64,000 bases of DNA from Pyxidicoccus xibeiensis (GTDB taxonomy: Bacteria; Myxococcota; Myxococcia; Myxococcales; Myxococcaceae), in assembly GCF_024198175.1 (NCBI RefSeq), contig NZ_JAJVKV010000003.1, positions 1,054,001 through 1,118,000 of the forward strand, given 5' to 3'. This document shows positions 8,033 to 17,382 of the stretch, piece by piece; position 1 is the first letter of the stretch, and each line of letters opens with the position of its first letter. The position numbers were made by a program, and so were the translations under genes. The notes under the pieces were generated by a model. The model had not been told where the DNA came from, did not search any database, and worked only from the letters and a program-made list of their open reading frames with translations.

Positions 8033-9826
8033 ATGGCTTCGACGCAAGTGGCGGCGGTGGGCGACAAGGCCCCGACGAAGAACCCCACGCTGCTGGCCTG
8101 GGTGGGCAAGATGGCCCAGCTGACCCAGCCGGACAACATCGTCTGGTGCGACGGCTCCGAGGAGGAGAAGAAGCGCCTGACGGACCAGGCGGTGAAGGAG
8201 GGCATCCTCATCCCGCTGAACCAGCAGAAGCGGCCCGGCTGCTACCTGCACCGCTCCAACCCCAATGACGTGGCGCGCGTCGAGCACCTCACGTTCATCT
8301 GTACGCCCAACAAGACGGACGCCGGCCCCACCAACAACTGGATGGACCCGGACGAGGCGTACACCAAGCTGAGCCAGCTCTTCGACGGCAGCATGAAGGG
8401 CCGCACCATGTACGTGGTGCCCTACGCCATGGGCCCCATCGGCAGCCCCTTCACCAAGATTGGCGTGGAGATCACCGACAGCGTCTACGTCGTGCTGAAC
8501 ATGCGGATCATGGCCCGCATGGGCAAGCAGGCGCTGGACATGCTGGGCGACAGCGACGACTTCAACCGCGGCCTGCACAGCACCGGCGACGTGAATCCGG
8601 ACCGCCGCTACATCTGCCACTTCCCCCAGGACAACACCATCTGGAGCTTCGGCTCGGGCTATGGCGGCAACGTGCTGCTCGGGAAGAAATGCCTCGCGCT
8701 GCGCATCGGCAGCTACCTGGGCCGCGAGGAGGGCTGGCTCGCCGAGCACATGCTCATCCTCGGCGTCACCAGCCCCAAGGGGGAGACCACCTACGTGGCC
8801 GCCGCCTTCCCGTCCGCGTGTGGCAAGACGAACTTCGCCATGCTGATTCCTCCGGCCGAGTACAAGGGCTGGAAGATTGAGACGGTCGGCGACGACATCG
8901 CCTGGATGCGCCCCGGTCCGGATGGCCGCCTGTACGCCATCAACCCGGAGGCCGGCTACTTCGGCGTGGTGCCCGGCACCAACTACAAGACCAACCCCAA
9001 CGCGATGGAGACCATCGCCAAGGACACCCTCTTCACCAACGTGGCGATGACGCCCGACGGCGACGTGTGGTGGGAGGGCAAGGACGGCGAGGTCCCCGAG
9101 GAGCTCACCGACTGGCAGGGCCGCCCCTGGAAGAAGGGCAGCACGGAGAAGGCGGCGCACCCGAACAGCCGCTTCACCGCGCCCATGTCGAACAACCCGG
9201 TCCTCAGCTCCAAGGCCAATGACCCGATGGGCGTGCCCATCTCCGCCCTCATCTTCGGCGGCCGCCGCTCCAACACCGTCCCGCTCGTCATCCAGGCCTT
9301 CAACTGGACGCACGGCGTCTTCCTCGGCGCCACCATGGGCAGCGAGACGACGGCCGCCGCCACCGGCAAGGTGGGCGTGGTGCGCAGGGACCCCATGGCC
9401 ATGCTGCCCTTCTGCGGCTACCACATGGGCGACTACCTCCAGCACTGGCTGGACATGCAGAAGTCCATCCCCCAGCTGCCGAAGATCTTCCAGGTCAACT
9501 GGTTCCGGCAGGACAAGAACGGCAAGTTCATCTGGCCGGGCTTCGGGGACAACATGCGCGTGCTCGAGTGGATCGTGAACCGCGTCCACGGCCGCGTCCC
9601 CACCAAGGAGACGCTGCTGGGCTGGGTGCCGCGCGCCGACGAGGGCCTCAACCTCAAGGGCCTGGACCTGTCCCCGGAGGCCATCACCGAGGCCACCGCC
9701 ATCAAGGAAGACGAGTGGAAGGCCGAGCTCAAGAGCCAGGAGGTCTTCTTCGAGCAGCTGGGCACCAAGGCGCCGGAGGCCCTCATGCTCCAGCGCAAGC
9801 TGCTCATCTCCCGCCTGGAGACCTGA
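8033..9826 (+). CDS. pckG: Phosphoenolpyruvate carboxykinase (GTP)
   Basis: 597 aa, full length for the GTP-dependent type. It converts oxaloacetate and GTP to PEP, GDP and CO2, the entry step of gluconeogenesis, important in amino-acid-eating myxobacteria. The P-loop [13 protein letters not shown] holds the reactive Cys (C263) typical of GTP-PEPCKs. The metal/substrate patches GDDIAWM and [13 protein letters not shown] and the GTP-binding stretch FPKI-like [19 protein letters not shown] are intact. The ATG of [10 protein letters not shown] has GAGG about 10 nt before it. A long rho-independent-type terminator follows. About 255 bp separate it from the divergent permease start, room for two promoters. 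Confidence 0.96.
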   Translation: MASTQVAAVGDKAPTKNPTLLAWVGKMAQLTQPDNIVWCDGSEEEKKRLTDQAVKEGILIPLNQQKRPGCYLHRSNPNDVARVEHLTFICTPNKTDAGPTNNWMDPDEAYTKLSQLFDGSMKGRTMYVVPYAMGPIGSPFTKIGVEITDSVYVVLNMRIMARMGKQALDMLGDSDDFNRGLHSTGDVNPDRRYICHFPQDNTIWSFGSGYGGNVLLGKKCLALRIGSYLGREEGWLAEHMLILGVTSPKGETTYVAAAFPSACGKTNFAMLIPPAEYKGWKIETVGDDIAWMRPGPDGRLYAINPEAGYFGVVPGTNYKTNPNAMETIAKDTLFTNVAMTPDGDVWWEGKDGEVPEELTDWQGRPWKKGSTEKAAHPNSRFTAPMSNNPVLSSKANDPMGVPISALIFGGRRSNTVPLVIQAFNWTHGVFLGATMGSETTAAATGKVGVVRRDPMAMLPFCGYHMGDYLQHWLDMQKSIPQLPKIFQVNWFRQDKNGKFIWPGFGDNMRVLEWIVNRVHGRVPTKETLLGWVPRADEGLNLKGLDLSPEAITEATAIKEDEWKAELKSQEVFFEQLGTKAPEALMLQRKLLISRLET

Positions 9827-9849
9827 GCCGCCTGTAGCACCCTGAAGCC

Positions 9850-9907
9850 CTCGGGGCCGCTTCCCCGCCTGCCGGTATCGGGCGTGGGGCGGCCCCGAGC
9901 CGTTTTC
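9850..9907 (+). terminator. Terminator after pckG
   Basis: An 11-bp perfect stem (CTCGGGGCCGC / GCGGCCCCGAG), extended inside by a CCCC/GGGG pairing, is followed within 3 nt by TTTT. It sits 24 bp after the pckG stop and before the TPR-protein start, so it should end the pckG transcript. Confidence 0.7.
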
Positions 9908-9967
9908 ACGGGAAGTGAAGCCACCCTCTTCGCCGTCCGGGGGGCTCCGCGCTAGGCTCCGGGGACC

Positions 9968-10792
9968 ATGAGACTGGCTTTTGTATTGTCGGCGGCCCTC
10001 GCGCTGGCGCCTCCGGTCGCGCTCGCCCAGCGCGGCGGTTCCAAGAATGCCCCCGCCCTCATCAAGGAAGGTGAGCGGCTGTACCAGGCCGGGAAGTACA
10101 AGGAGGCGGCGGAGGCGCTGAAGAAGGCGCACGAGCTCGCCCCCAACCCGAAGCTCATCTACAACATCGCCTTCGCCCTGGAGAACGCGGGCGAGCTGCG
10201 CGACGCGCTCTCCTGGTACCAGCAGTACGTCGGCAGCACGGAGGGCACGGACCCCACGCTGCTCAAGCGCAGCGCGCGCGGCATCGACCGGCTCCAGGTC
10301 CTCATCAAGAAGGAGGAGCAGGCCCAGGCCAGCGCGGACACCGAGCGCCAGAAGCTCCAGGAAGAGGCGGAGGCGGCGCGGCAGCGGGCCGAGCAGGAGC
10401 AGGCGGCGACGCGGCGCGCGGAGGAGGAGAACCAGCGCCAGCGGCAGGCCGAGTACGAGCGCGCGATGAAGTCCTACAAGCGCCAGCGCATCGCCGCCTT
10501 CGCCATCGGCGGCGTGGCGGTGGCCGGCGTGGGCGCGGGCGTGCTCTTCGGCATGCAGGCGCGCGACAGCCGCGAGCAGTTCGACCTCGCCACCCGGCTC
10601 GAGGACAAGCAGGCCCGCGCGGACGACACGAAGAGCAAGGCGCTGCTGGCGGACATCGGCTTCGGCGTGGGCCTGGCCGGCGCGATTACCGCCATCATCC
10701 TCTACCCCAAGGAAGGACCGCCCGTGGCCGGCGAGGTGCGGGTGACGCTGGCGCCCAGGGGCGCCGGAGCAGGCATGGAGGTGAGCTTCTGA
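9968..10792 (+). CDS. Secreted TPR protein with C-terminal membrane segments
   Basis: 274 aa. Signal peptide 1-20 (cut after ALA). Residues about 30-110 form at least two TPR units (LIKEGERLYQAGKYKEAAEALKKA, then PKLIYNIAFALENAG). A long charged coiled coil (about 110-170, rich in E, Q, R) follows. Two hydrophobic segments (about 178-200 and 228-246) anchor the end in the membrane. This layout is very common in myxobacterial genomes and no member has a clear function. The stop overlaps the next start by one base (TGATG), so it is made together with the binding lipoprotein. Confidence 0.7.
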   Translation: MRLAFVLSAALALAPPVALAQRGGSKNAPALIKEGERLYQAGKYKEAAEALKKAHELAPNPKLIYNIAFALENAGELRDALSWYQQYVGSTEGTDPTLLKRSARGIDRLQVLIKKEEQAQASADTERQKLQEEAEAARQRAEQEQAATRRAEEENQRQRQAEYERAMKSYKRQRIAAFAIGGVAVAGVGAGVLFGMQARDSREQFDLATRLEDKQARADDTKSKALLADIGFGVGLAGAITAIILYPKEGPPVAGEVRVTLAPRGAGAGMEVSF

Positions 10793-12222
10793 TGCGCGCG
10801 CTCGGACTGATGACGTGCTGCACGGTGCTGCTGGCCGGCTGCAGCTTCACCACCGCGGGGGGCCTCACCGAGTGTGAGACCAGCGTGGACTGCAACGCCA
10901 ACCAGGTGTGCAGCAGCGGCTTCTGCCTGCCCCAGCCGGAGGGCTGCGGCGAGGTGTTCGGCCCCGCCAACGCGACCAACCCCATCGCCATCGGCGCGGC
11001 GCTCCCGCTGACCAACTCCGACGGCGCGGACGAGTCGGAGGTGCAGGCGCTCAACTCCATCAAGCTGGCCATTGGCGAGGTCAACCAGCGCCAGGGCATC
11101 AACGGCCGCCAGTTCCTCCTCTACATCTGCGACACCCGCTCGGACCCGAACCGCGCCCGTGAGCAGGCCGACTGGCTGGTGAACGAGAAGGACGTGCCGG
11201 TGGTCTTCGCCTCCGGCAGCGGGCAGACGATTGCCGCCTCCGCCGTCACCATCCCCGCGGGCGCGCTGCTGATGACCCACACCGCGACGAGCCCGGACCT
11301 CGCCACGCTCTCCGACAGGCCGTCCCAGGGCGGCCCGGGCCTCGTCTGGCGCACCGCCCCCTCCGACACGCTGCAGGGCCGCATCATCGGCGAGCTGCTG
11401 AAGGGCAACCGCACCGTGAATGAGCCGACGCAGCCCTTCGTCAGCATCGACAACACCGTCATCGCCTACGTGGATGACCCGTACGGGCAGGGCCTCTCCG
11501 GCGAGACGCTCGAGGCGCTGACGCCGACGCCCGTGGTGACGGCGCGGTACAACCGCAACGAGGACGTCAGCGCCGCGGTGTCGGTCATCAACGACCGCAA
11601 CCCCGACATCACGGTGATGGTGGGCTTCTCCGAGGACAACGCGAAGATCATCAGCCAGCTCGTCTCCCGGGGCCGCACGGGGCTGAAGTGGTTCTTCACG
11701 GACGCGAGCAAGGACCCGGGCCTGTTCACCTCCCTGGGCAACAACCGCAGCCAGGTGGAGGGCGCGTACGGCACCGCGCCGGCCCAGGCCCGCCTGAACT
11801 CCAACGCGTACGTGCAGTTCCGCTCCCGCTTCGGCTCCACGTACAACAACGCGGACCCGGGCCAGTTCTCGTTCACGGCGCACGCCTATGACGCCATGTA
11901 CCTGGTGGCGCTGGGCACGGCGTACGCAGTGGGCGCGGACGCCAACAACCCGCAGCCCATCACCGGCGCCCGCATCGCGGAGGGCCTGACGCGCGTGACG
12001 CCGGCCGCGGGCGTCGCCGCTCCGGCCTTCGAGCTGGGCTTCCAGAACTTCCTCGAGGCCCGCCAGGAGATGAGCCGGGGAACCATCATCAACGTCACGG
12101 GCGCCAGCGGCGACCTGGACTTCGACAACGCGACGGGCGAGGCCCCTTCCGAGTACGAGCTGTGGAAGGTGGAGAACGGCACCTTCAAGACGGTGCAGCT
12201 CATCAACCCGGCGGCGGACTGA
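10792..12222 (+). CDS. Periplasmic-binding (type 1) lipoprotein, amino-acid ABC-binding-like
   Basis: 476 aa. A perfect lipobox, LLAGC (Cys19), makes it a lipoprotein. A short Cys-rich segment (four Cys in CETSVDCNANQVCSSGFC) follows and is likely disulfide-bonded. The rest is a type 1 periplasmic-binding fold of the Leu/Ile/Val-receptor kind: IGAALPLTNSDG at the first strand, QALNSIKLAIGEVN, and VVFASGSGQTIAASAVTIPAGALLM at the hinge-side ligand loop. No permease or ATPase gene lies nearby, so it may be a sensor, or serve a transporter elsewhere. Its last 20 bp overlap the convergent aminotransferase gene. Confidence 0.8.
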   Translation: MRALGLMTCCTVLLAGCSFTTAGGLTECETSVDCNANQVCSSGFCLPQPEGCGEVFGPANATNPIAIGAALPLTNSDGADESEVQALNSIKLAIGEVNQRQGINGRQFLLYICDTRSDPNRAREQADWLVNEKDVPVVFASGSGQTIAASAVTIPAGALLMTHTATSPDLATLSDRPSQGGPGLVWRTAPSDTLQGRIIGELLKGNRTVNEPTQPFVSIDNTVIAYVDDPYGQGLSGETLEALTPTPVVTARYNRNEDVSAAVSVINDRNPDITVMVGFSEDNAKIISQLVSRGRTGLKWFFTDASKDPGLFTSLGNNRSQVEGAYGTAPAQARLNSNAYVQFRSRFGSTYNNADPGQFSFTAHAYDAMYLVALGTAYAVGADANNPQPITGARIAEGLTRVTPAAGVAAPAFELGFQNFLEARQEMSRGTIINVTGASGDLDFDNATGEAPSEYELWKVENGTFKTVQLINPAAD

Positions 12223-13396
12223 CGGGGGCCTCCCCCAGCACCCGCGCCAGCACCTCCACGGCGGCGGCGAAGACCTCGGGCTCCGGCAGCAGCGAGAGCA
12301 CGAGGTACGCGCCGCCGCCGAAGTCGTAGAACCAGCCCGGCTGCGCCAGCACGCCCGCGTCCAGCAGGGCCAGGCAGGTGGCCTCCTCGCCGGGCACCCT
12401 CGGAATCCGCAGCACCGCGCTCCACCCGCCCTCGGCGGGCACCACGTCCCAGGTGGCGCCCGGCGCGCGCGCGGCCACGAGGCGCTGCCGGTTGCCCCGC
12501 ACGCGCTCCAGCACGGCGGCCTGGAAGACGGGCGCGTGGGCCAGCAGCGCCGGCAGGGCCAGTTGCACGGGCGTGGCCACCGGCAGGTACGTGTCCGCCA
12601 CCCACTCCAGCCGCGCCAGCGCCTCGTCGCGCACCTCCGGCGGGCCGCCCACGTGCGTCCAGGCCAGCTTGAGGCCGGGCAGGCCGGCCACCTTCGAGAG
12701 GCCGGACAGCGCGAAGGTGAGCATGGGCAGCGCGCGCCCGGCCACCGTGGCCACGCGGCCCGGCCCGGCGGCGTCCCAGGCGAAGTCGGAGAACACCTCG
12801 TCGGACACCAGCGCCAGCCCGTGGCGCGCGCACACGTCCGCCAGCGCCGCCAGCTCGCCCTCGTGCAGGGAGTGACCGGTGGGGTTGCCGGGGTTGACCA
12901 CCAGCACCGCGCGGGCGCCGGCGTCCACGGCGGCCTCCACCTCCCCCGCGTCCAGCCCGAAGCCGTGGGCCCGGGGCAGGCGGTACGGACGCGTCTGCAC
13001 GCCCTCCAGGCGCGCCAGGTGCTCGAAGAGGGGGTAGCAGGGAGCGGGGACGAGCACGGTGTCCCCCGGCTCGCACAGCAGCTTGAAGAGCCAGCTGTAG
13101 GCCTCGCTGGTGCTGGCCGTCAGCAGCAGGTGCTCGGGGGAGACAGCCGCGCCGCGGGCCCCGAGGTGGGCGGCCAGGGCCTGGCGCGCGGAAGCGAGGC
13201 CCAGTGCTTCCGGGGCGTAGGCCATGGCGCCGGGCGGGGCGAGCAGGCCCTCTGGAGGCGCGGGCAGCCCCACGCGGGTGGGGTTGGTCTCGGTGAGGTC
13301 CAGCAGGGGGCGCCCGAGGGCGCGGTGCCGGGCGAGCGCCAGGGCCAGCGGGTTGGGCGCGCGCGGGAAGTCGCTCCGTGCGGAGAAGCGGCTCAC
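12203..13396 (-). CDS. PLP-dependent class I/II aminotransferase
   Basis: 397 aa, full length for fold-type I aminotransferases. The PLP-binding Lys is in LSGLSKVAGLPGLKLAW; the NPGNPTG loop and SDEVF (Asp for pyridine N) are present, and a C-terminal Arg region (RIPR) is likely to hold substrate carboxylate. It starts MSRFSARSDFPRAPNPLA, then DLTETNPTRVGLP, as in aspartate/tyrosine-type enzymes. Its ATG overlaps the stop of the upstream 105-codon gene (ATGA), so the two form a coupled pair. Substrate unknown. It is downstream of the bio operon on the same strand but separated by a hairpin, so a role in biotin synthesis is not implied. Confidence 0.85.
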   Translation of the reverse strand: MSRFSARSDFPRAPNPLALALARHRALGRPLLDLTETNPTRVGLPAPPEGLLAPPGAMAYAPEALGLASARQALAAHLGARGAAVSPEHLLLTASTSEAYSWLFKLLCEPGDTVLVPAPCYPLFEHLARLEGVQTRPYRLPRAHGFGLDAGEVEAAVDAGARAVLVVNPGNPTGHSLHEGELAALADVCARHGLALVSDEVFSDFAWDAAGPGRVATVAGRALPMLTFALSGLSKVAGLPGLKLAWTHVGGPPEVRDEALARLEWVADTYLPVATPVQLALPALLAHAPVFQAAVLERVRGNRQRLVAARAPGATWDVVPAEGGWSAVLRIPRVPGEEATCLALLDAGVLAQPGWFYDFGGGAYLVLSLLPEPEVFAAAVEVLARVLGEAPVSPPPG

Positions 13397-13710
13397 AGCC
13401 CCGTCTGCAGCATGGCGTTCGCGACGCGGCGGATGAGCTCGCGGCGGACCTCCTTGCGGCAGTGGTCGATGGCCTTGTCGTGCGGCCGGGGCAGCTCCGC
13501 ATCACGGGTGCGCAGGGCCGTCCTCAAGACGAGCTCGACCTTGGAGGGCTCGATGTGGAAGAGCCGCGGTCCTTCCTTCTGGAGGAAGTACGAGAGGCCC
13601 TTCTGGTCGATGAGCTTCTTGAAGATGCGCCGGACGTCCGCGAGGAACGTGAGGTCGATGATGTCCGCCATTCGCCCGGGGTTCTCGCGCGGAAAAAACG
13701 GCGCGTCCAT
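13393..13710 (-). CDS. Small conserved-looking protein coupled to the aminotransferase
   Basis: 105 aa, or 92 aa from an internal ATG at 13671 (MADIIDLTFLADVRRIF), which is where the structured part begins. It is a small, mixed-charge, largely helical protein with motif DQKGLSYFLQKEGPRLFHIEP and no signal or membrane segment. Codon bias is normal for the genome and the 4-nt overlap with the aminotransferase start supports it being real. I do not recognise a family. Confidence 0.55.
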   Translation of the reverse strand: MDAPFFPRENPGRMADIIDLTFLADVRRIFKKLIDQKGLSYFLQKEGPRLFHIEPSKVELVLRTALRTRDAELPRPHDKAIDHCRKEVRRELIRRVANAMLQTGL

Positions 13711-13774
13711 TTCACGGCCGCGTCACCCGAAAACTTGCGCGACCTGTAGCACTCGCGCAGCGGCGCGAACGCGC

Positions 13775-13798
13775 CGGAGGCCGATTTTCCGGCCTCCG
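13775..13798 (-). terminator. Hairpin after bioD
   Basis: A 9-bp perfect stem (CGGAGGCCG / CGGCCTCCG) with a 6-nt ATTTTC loop starts 6 bp past the bioD stop on the minus strand. A second GC-rich palindrome follows. There is no T-run, so it may act as a weak or Rho-assisted terminator, or an mRNA end-stabiliser, between the bio genes and the next pair. Confidence 0.45.
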
Positions 13799-13803
13799 CG
13801 CGC

Positions 13804-14484
13804 TCAGGGCACCAACGGGCGGAGGGCTCGGCGGAACGCGGCGTGCCGTCGGCGCGCGTCAGGCAGGTGCGGCACCGGGCCCAGCACCGGCACGCCGTGG
13901 CGCTCCTGGAGCAGCAGGCGGTTGTCGCGCTCGGAGGCGTCCCTCGCGGCGGTGCCGCGCGACAGCACCACGGCCTTCACGGGGATGCGGCGCGCCGCCA
14001 GGGCCTGGAGCGACAGGGCTGTATGGTTGAGGGTGCCCAGGCCCGCGCGGGCCACCAGCAGCACGGGCAGGCGCAGGGCGGCGATGAGGTCGATGACGTC
14101 GTGCCGCGAGTCCAGGGGCACGAAGAGGCCACCGGCCCCCTCCACCACCACGGGCCCGTGGCGCAGCCGCTCCCAGGCGGCCAGGGTGACGTCCCAGTCC
14201 GGCTCCCGGCCCAGCCGGCGCGCGGCCACGCCGGGGGCCACGGGCAGGCGGAAGCGGTGGGGACACAGGGCGTCCACCGGCAGCGCGCTGCCCGCCGCCT
14301 CGCGCAGGGCCAGCGTGTCCGCGGGGGCGCGCAGGGAGGCGCAGCCGCTCTCGTAGGGCTTGAAGCCCTGGGGCCCGAGGCCCGCGTCCGCCAGCAGCGA
14401 CAGCAGCGCGCACGAGGCCTGCGTCTTGCCGACGCCCGTGTCCGTGCCGGTGACGAAGACCTGGAAGGGCTTGCTACTCGCCAC
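13804..14484 (-). CDS. bioD: Dethiobiotin synthetase
   Basis: 226 aa from a GTG that reads [21 protein letters not shown]. An earlier in-frame start would add Trp/Cys-rich junk overlapping bioF more deeply. It closes the ureido ring: 7,8-diaminopelargonate + CO2 + ATP gives dethiobiotin. The P-loop GTDTGVGKT, the substrate Lys-x-Tyr region FKPYESG and the [11 protein letters not shown] loop are all present. The GTG lies 11 bp inside the bioF 3' end, so it is translationally coupled. Third gene of a bioB-bioF-bioD operon; no bioA is in the window. Confidence 0.93.
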   Translation of the reverse strand: MASSKPFQVFVTGTDTGVGKTQASCALLSLLADAGLGPQGFKPYESGCASLRAPADTLALREAAGSALPVDALCPHRFRLPVAPGVAARRLGREPDWDVTLAAWERLRHGPVVVEGAGGLFVPLDSRHDVIDLIAALRLPVLLVARAGLGTLNHTALSLQALAARRIPVKAVVLSRGTAARDASERDNRLLLQERHGVPVLGPVPHLPDARRRHAAFRRALRPLVP

Positions 14485-15730
14485 GGTGGTGCACCCCCAC
14501 CCGGCGCAGCGCGTCCAGCGCCAGGTCGACATGGCCCAGGGTATGGGCGGCGGAGAGACAGAAGCGCAGGCGGCTGGTGCCCTCGGGGACGGTGGGCGGG
14601 CGGATGGCCTTCACCAGCACCCCGGCCTCGCGCAGGCGGCGGGCGGCATCCAGGGCGCGCTCCGGCTCGCCGAGGATGACGGGAAACACGGCGCTGCGTG
14701 CTTCCGCGCGCAGGCCCAGGGCGCACAGGCCCTCCGCGAAGCGGCGGATGTTGCGCCACAGCCGCTCGCGCAGGTCCGGGTCGCCCTCCACGGCGTCCAC
14801 GGCGGCCTCGGCGGCGGCGCACAGCGCGGCGGGCAGCGCGGTGGAGAAGATGAACGGCCGCGCGCGGGACACCAGCAGGTCCGCCACCGCGCGCGACGTG
14901 GCCACGTACGCGCCCATGGCGCCCAGCGCCTTGCTCAGCGTGCCCATGCGCAGGTCCACCTGTGCCTCCAGCCCCAGCTCCTCGCACAGGCCGGCGCCGC
15001 GCGCGCCCAGCACGCCGGTGGCGTGGGCCTCGTCCACCATCAGCGCCGCGCCGTGGGCCCGGCACACGTCGACGATGTCGCGCAGCGGGGCCACGTCCCC
15101 GTCCATGGAGAACACAGTGTCGGTGACGACCAGCTTGCGCCGCGCGGGCGTGTCCGCCAGGGCGCGCGCCAGCGCCTCCACGTCCGAGTGCGGGTAGACG
15201 ACGACGCGGGCGCGCGACAGGCGGCAGCCGTCGACGAGGGACGCGTGGTTGAGGGCGTCGGAGAAGACGGCGTCGCCGGGCCCCACCAGCGCGGGGAGGA
15301 TGCCGGTGTTGGCGGCATAGCCGCTGTTGAAGAGGAGGACGGCCTCGGCGCGCTCGAAGGCGGCCAGCCGCGCCTCCAGCCGGTGGTGCGCGGCGGTGTC
15401 ACCCACCACGAGCCGGCTGGCGCCGGTGCCCATGCCGTACCGCTCCAGCGCGGCGGCGGCGGCGGCGCGCACGGACGGCGAGGCGGCCAGCCCCAGGTAG
15501 TCGTTGGAGGAGAAGTTGACGAGCGTCTCGCCGCCCAGCTGGACGACGGGGCCCTGGGGCGAGTCGAGCGGCTCCAGGTACCGGCGCAGGCCGCGCGCGG
15601 AGAGGGACTGCAAGTCTTCCCGCGCCCAGGCGGAGGCGACTCCCGCCGCCTCGGGCGCCACCGGGGCGGGGACTTCCTGCGCGCTCCCCTCCCCGGCCTC
15701 GAGGGGGAGCGCTGACGTCGGGCCGCTCAC
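14474..15730 (-). CDS. bioF: 8-amino-7-oxononanoate synthase
   Basis: 418 aa, about 30 residues longer than E. coli BioF because of an Ala/Pro-rich N-terminal lead (about 1-35). A PLP enzyme that condenses pimeloyl thioester with alanine. It shows [10 protein letters not shown], the glycine-rich [19 protein letters not shown] (the Asp and His near PLP) and [14 protein letters not shown] with the PLP Lys. It starts 7 bp after the bioB stop. The alpha-oxoamine synthase family also contains Kbl and SpoT-like enzymes, but the position between bioB and bioD settles the call. Confidence 0.93.
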   Translation of the reverse strand: MSGPTSALPLEAGEGSAQEVPAPVAPEAAGVASAWAREDLQSLSARGLRRYLEPLDSPQGPVVQLGGETLVNFSSNDYLGLAASPSVRAAAAAALERYGMGTGASRLVVGDTAAHHRLEARLAAFERAEAVLLFNSGYAANTGILPALVGPGDAVFSDALNHASLVDGCRLSRARVVVYPHSDVEALARALADTPARRKLVVTDTVFSMDGDVAPLRDIVDVCRAHGAALMVDEAHATGVLGARGAGLCEELGLEAQVDLRMGTLSKALGAMGAYVATSRAVADLLVSRARPFIFSTALPAALCAAAEAAVDAVEGDPDLRERLWRNIRRFAEGLCALGLRAEARSAVFPVILGEPERALDAARRLREAGVLVKAIRPPTVPEGTSRLRFCLSAAHTLGHVDLALDALRRVGVHHRGE

Positions 15731-15737
15731 GCCGGAC

Positions 15738-16772
15738 CTACCCCTCCCGCCGGGGCTCCAGCGGGCGGATGCCGGCCTTCTCCAAGAGGGCCATGTCCTG
15801 GCTGTACTCGGGGTTGCCGGTGGTGAGCAGCTTCTCGCCGAAGAAGAGCGAGTTGGCGCCCGCCATCATGCACAGCAGCTGCGCCTCCTCGTTCATCTGC
15901 TGGCGGCCCGCGGACAGGCGCACCATGGCCTGGGGCATGAGGATGCGGGCGGTGGCGATGGTGCGCACCATGTCCACCGTCTCCACGCGCTGCTGGCCCG
16001 CCAGGGGCGTGCCGTCCACGGGCACCAGCGCGTTGATGGGCACCGACTCCGGGTGGTGGTCCTGGTTGGCCAGCGTGCGCAGCAGGTTGCAGCGGTCGTC
16101 CACGGACTCGCCCATGCCGATGATGCCGCCGCAGCACACGGAGATGCCGGCGTCGCGCACCCGGTTCAGCGTCCGGAGGCGGTCGTCATAGGTGCGGGTG
16201 GAGATGATGTCGCCGTAGTGCTCGGGCGACGTGTCCAGGTTGTGGTTGTACGCGGACAGGCCCGCCTCGCGCAGGCGCCTGGCCTGGCTGTCGGTGAGCA
16301 TGCCCAGCGTGGCGCACGCCTCCATGCCCAGGGAGCGCACGCCGCGCACCATCTCCAGCACGCTGTCGAACTGCGGGCCGTCCTTCACCTCGCGCCACGC
16401 GGCGCCCATGCAGAAGCGGGTGGCCCCGGCGGCGCGGGCGCGGGACGCGGCCTCCAGCACCTCCGGCACCGCCATCAGCTTCTCCGCCTTCACGCCCGTC
16501 TTGTAGCGGGCCGCCTGCGGGCAGTACGCGCAGTCCTCGGAGCAGCCGCCCGTCTTGATGGACAGCAGCGAGCACAGCTGCACCTTGTTGTCCTGGAACA
16601 CCGCCCGGTGGACCGTCTGCGCCCGGTGGACCAGGTCCAGCAGGGGCATGGCGTAGATGGCGCGCACCTCGGCGAGCGCCCAGTCATGGCGCACGTCGAC
16701 GCCGGGCGGCGGCGGCGCGGCCGTATGGGAGTGGCCGTGAAAGGACTCACTGGGGGCGGAGGTGTCGGGCAT
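15738..16772 (-). CDS. bioB: Biotin synthase
   Basis: 344 aa from the ATG of [10 protein letters not shown], preceded by GAGGAG at ideal distance; an earlier GTG/ATG frame start lacks a ribosome site. Radical-SAM enzyme that inserts sulfur into dethiobiotin. The CSEDCAYC motif (C-x3-C-x2-C) binds the 4Fe-4S cluster. [12 protein letters not shown], the conserved RLSAGR with the Arg ligand of the 2Fe-2S cluster, and [18 protein letters not shown] are all typical. It leads the bio operon and has a predicted BirA box about 50 bp upstream of its start. Confidence 0.95.
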   Translation of the reverse strand: MPDTSAPSESFHGHSHTAAPPPPGVDVRHDWALAEVRAIYAMPLLDLVHRAQTVHRAVFQDNKVQLCSLLSIKTGGCSEDCAYCPQAARYKTGVKAEKLMAVPEVLEAASRARAAGATRFCMGAAWREVKDGPQFDSVLEMVRGVRSLGMEACATLGMLTDSQARRLREAGLSAYNHNLDTSPEHYGDIISTRTYDDRLRTLNRVRDAGISVCCGGIIGMGESVDDRCNLLRTLANQDHHPESVPINALVPVDGTPLAGQQRVETVDMVRTIATARILMPQAMVRLSAGRQQMNEEAQLLCMMAGANSLFFGEKLLTTGNPEYSQDMALLEKAGIRPLEPRREG

Positions 16773-16822
16773 GGGCTCCTCGGCGGGTTGGAGGAGCGCG
16801 AAGGTGCGCGGGCGGCGGGGAC

Positions 16823-16854
16823 TTGTCAACGCCGCTGAGCTGAGTGGTTGACGA
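16823..16854 (-). promoter_or_regulatory. Predicted BirA operator and overlapping -35 of bioB
   Basis: The palindrome TTGTCAACG-N14-GGTTGACGA matches the known BirA box (TTGTnAACC-N14..16-GGTTnACAA) at 16 of 18 half-site bases, ignoring the free position, with the standard 14-nt spacer. On the minus strand the left arm also reads GTTGACA, a perfect -35 hexamer about 55 bp before the bioB ATG, so BirA bound there would block the polymerase. The -10 is not obvious. Biotin-dependent repression of bioBFD is the natural reading. Confidence 0.6.
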
Positions 16855-16862
16855 CTCCTCTG

Positions 16863-16902
16863 AAAAAACGGGGCCGGCGCCCCACGAAGGAGACACCGGC
16901 CC
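16863..16902 (-). terminator. Rho-independent terminator of the GlsB-like gene
   Basis: Read on the minus strand, GGGCCGG pairs with CCGGCCC, continued by a GC/GU stem, and the hairpin is followed directly by GTTTTTT. It lies about 30 bp after the end of the small membrane-protein gene and just before the BirA box, insulating bioB from upstream transcription. Confidence 0.8.
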
Positions 16903-16933
16903 TTGTCCTCACCAGGAGAGGGACAGCTTCAGG

Positions 16934-17203
16934 CTAGACGCGGACGCGGCGCCTTCCTCCGGCCATGCCCACCAGGAACAGGACCAGGAGCGCGCCCAGG
17001 ACGGAGAACAGGAGGCCCGTCGGGTGCAGGTCGAAGATGCGGCCGTCACTGCGGAAGAGCGAGGCGATGAAGCCACCCACGAAGGAGCCGGCGACGCCCA
17101 GCAGCGTGGTGGCGATGAGCCCCATGGACTGGTTGCCCGGCATGAGCGCGCGAGCGATGAGGCCGGCCAGAAGGCCAATAACCAGGAAAGCAATGATCCC
17201 CAT
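16934..17203 (-). CDS. GlsB/YeaQ/YmgE-family stress membrane protein
   Basis: 89 aa. It starts MGIIAFLVIGLLAGLIARALMPG and has three hydrophobic segments (about 1-19, 27-49 and 62-82) with the GxIAS and family GNQSMGLIATTLLGVAGSF pattern. Members of this family (transglycosylase-associated, YeaQ/YmgE) are small inner-membrane proteins raised under general stress; the molecular job is unknown. A strong GGGAGGA ribosome site and a clear terminator bracket it, so it is a single-gene unit. Confidence 0.85.
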   Translation of the reverse strand: MGIIAFLVIGLLAGLIARALMPGNQSMGLIATTLLGVAGSFVGGFIASLFRSDGRIFDLHPTGLLFSVLGALLVLFLVGMAGGRRRVRV

Positions 17204-17382
17204 GACTTCCTCCCTTGCTTAGCGGGCAGCGCTTCGTGCGTGCCCTCATGGCTAGCAAAGTGTTCCGTGCCTCCCGCCGGTACAACTTGACAGCAGGGGG
17301 TTGACAGCGAGCCTGCCTGCTCTCCGTTCATGCCTACCTGTAAGGGCGTAAAAACGTCAGGGGTTCGCGCTACACACCACCC

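Noticed and set aside
13687..13700. Run of six A (T on the minus strand) as the bio operon terminator
   Set aside because: It lies inside the next gene's start region, about 80 bp past the only hairpin.
17287..17345. Doubled TTGACA before radA as tandem promoters
   Set aside because: Neither hexamer has a recognisable -10 at 16-18 bp.
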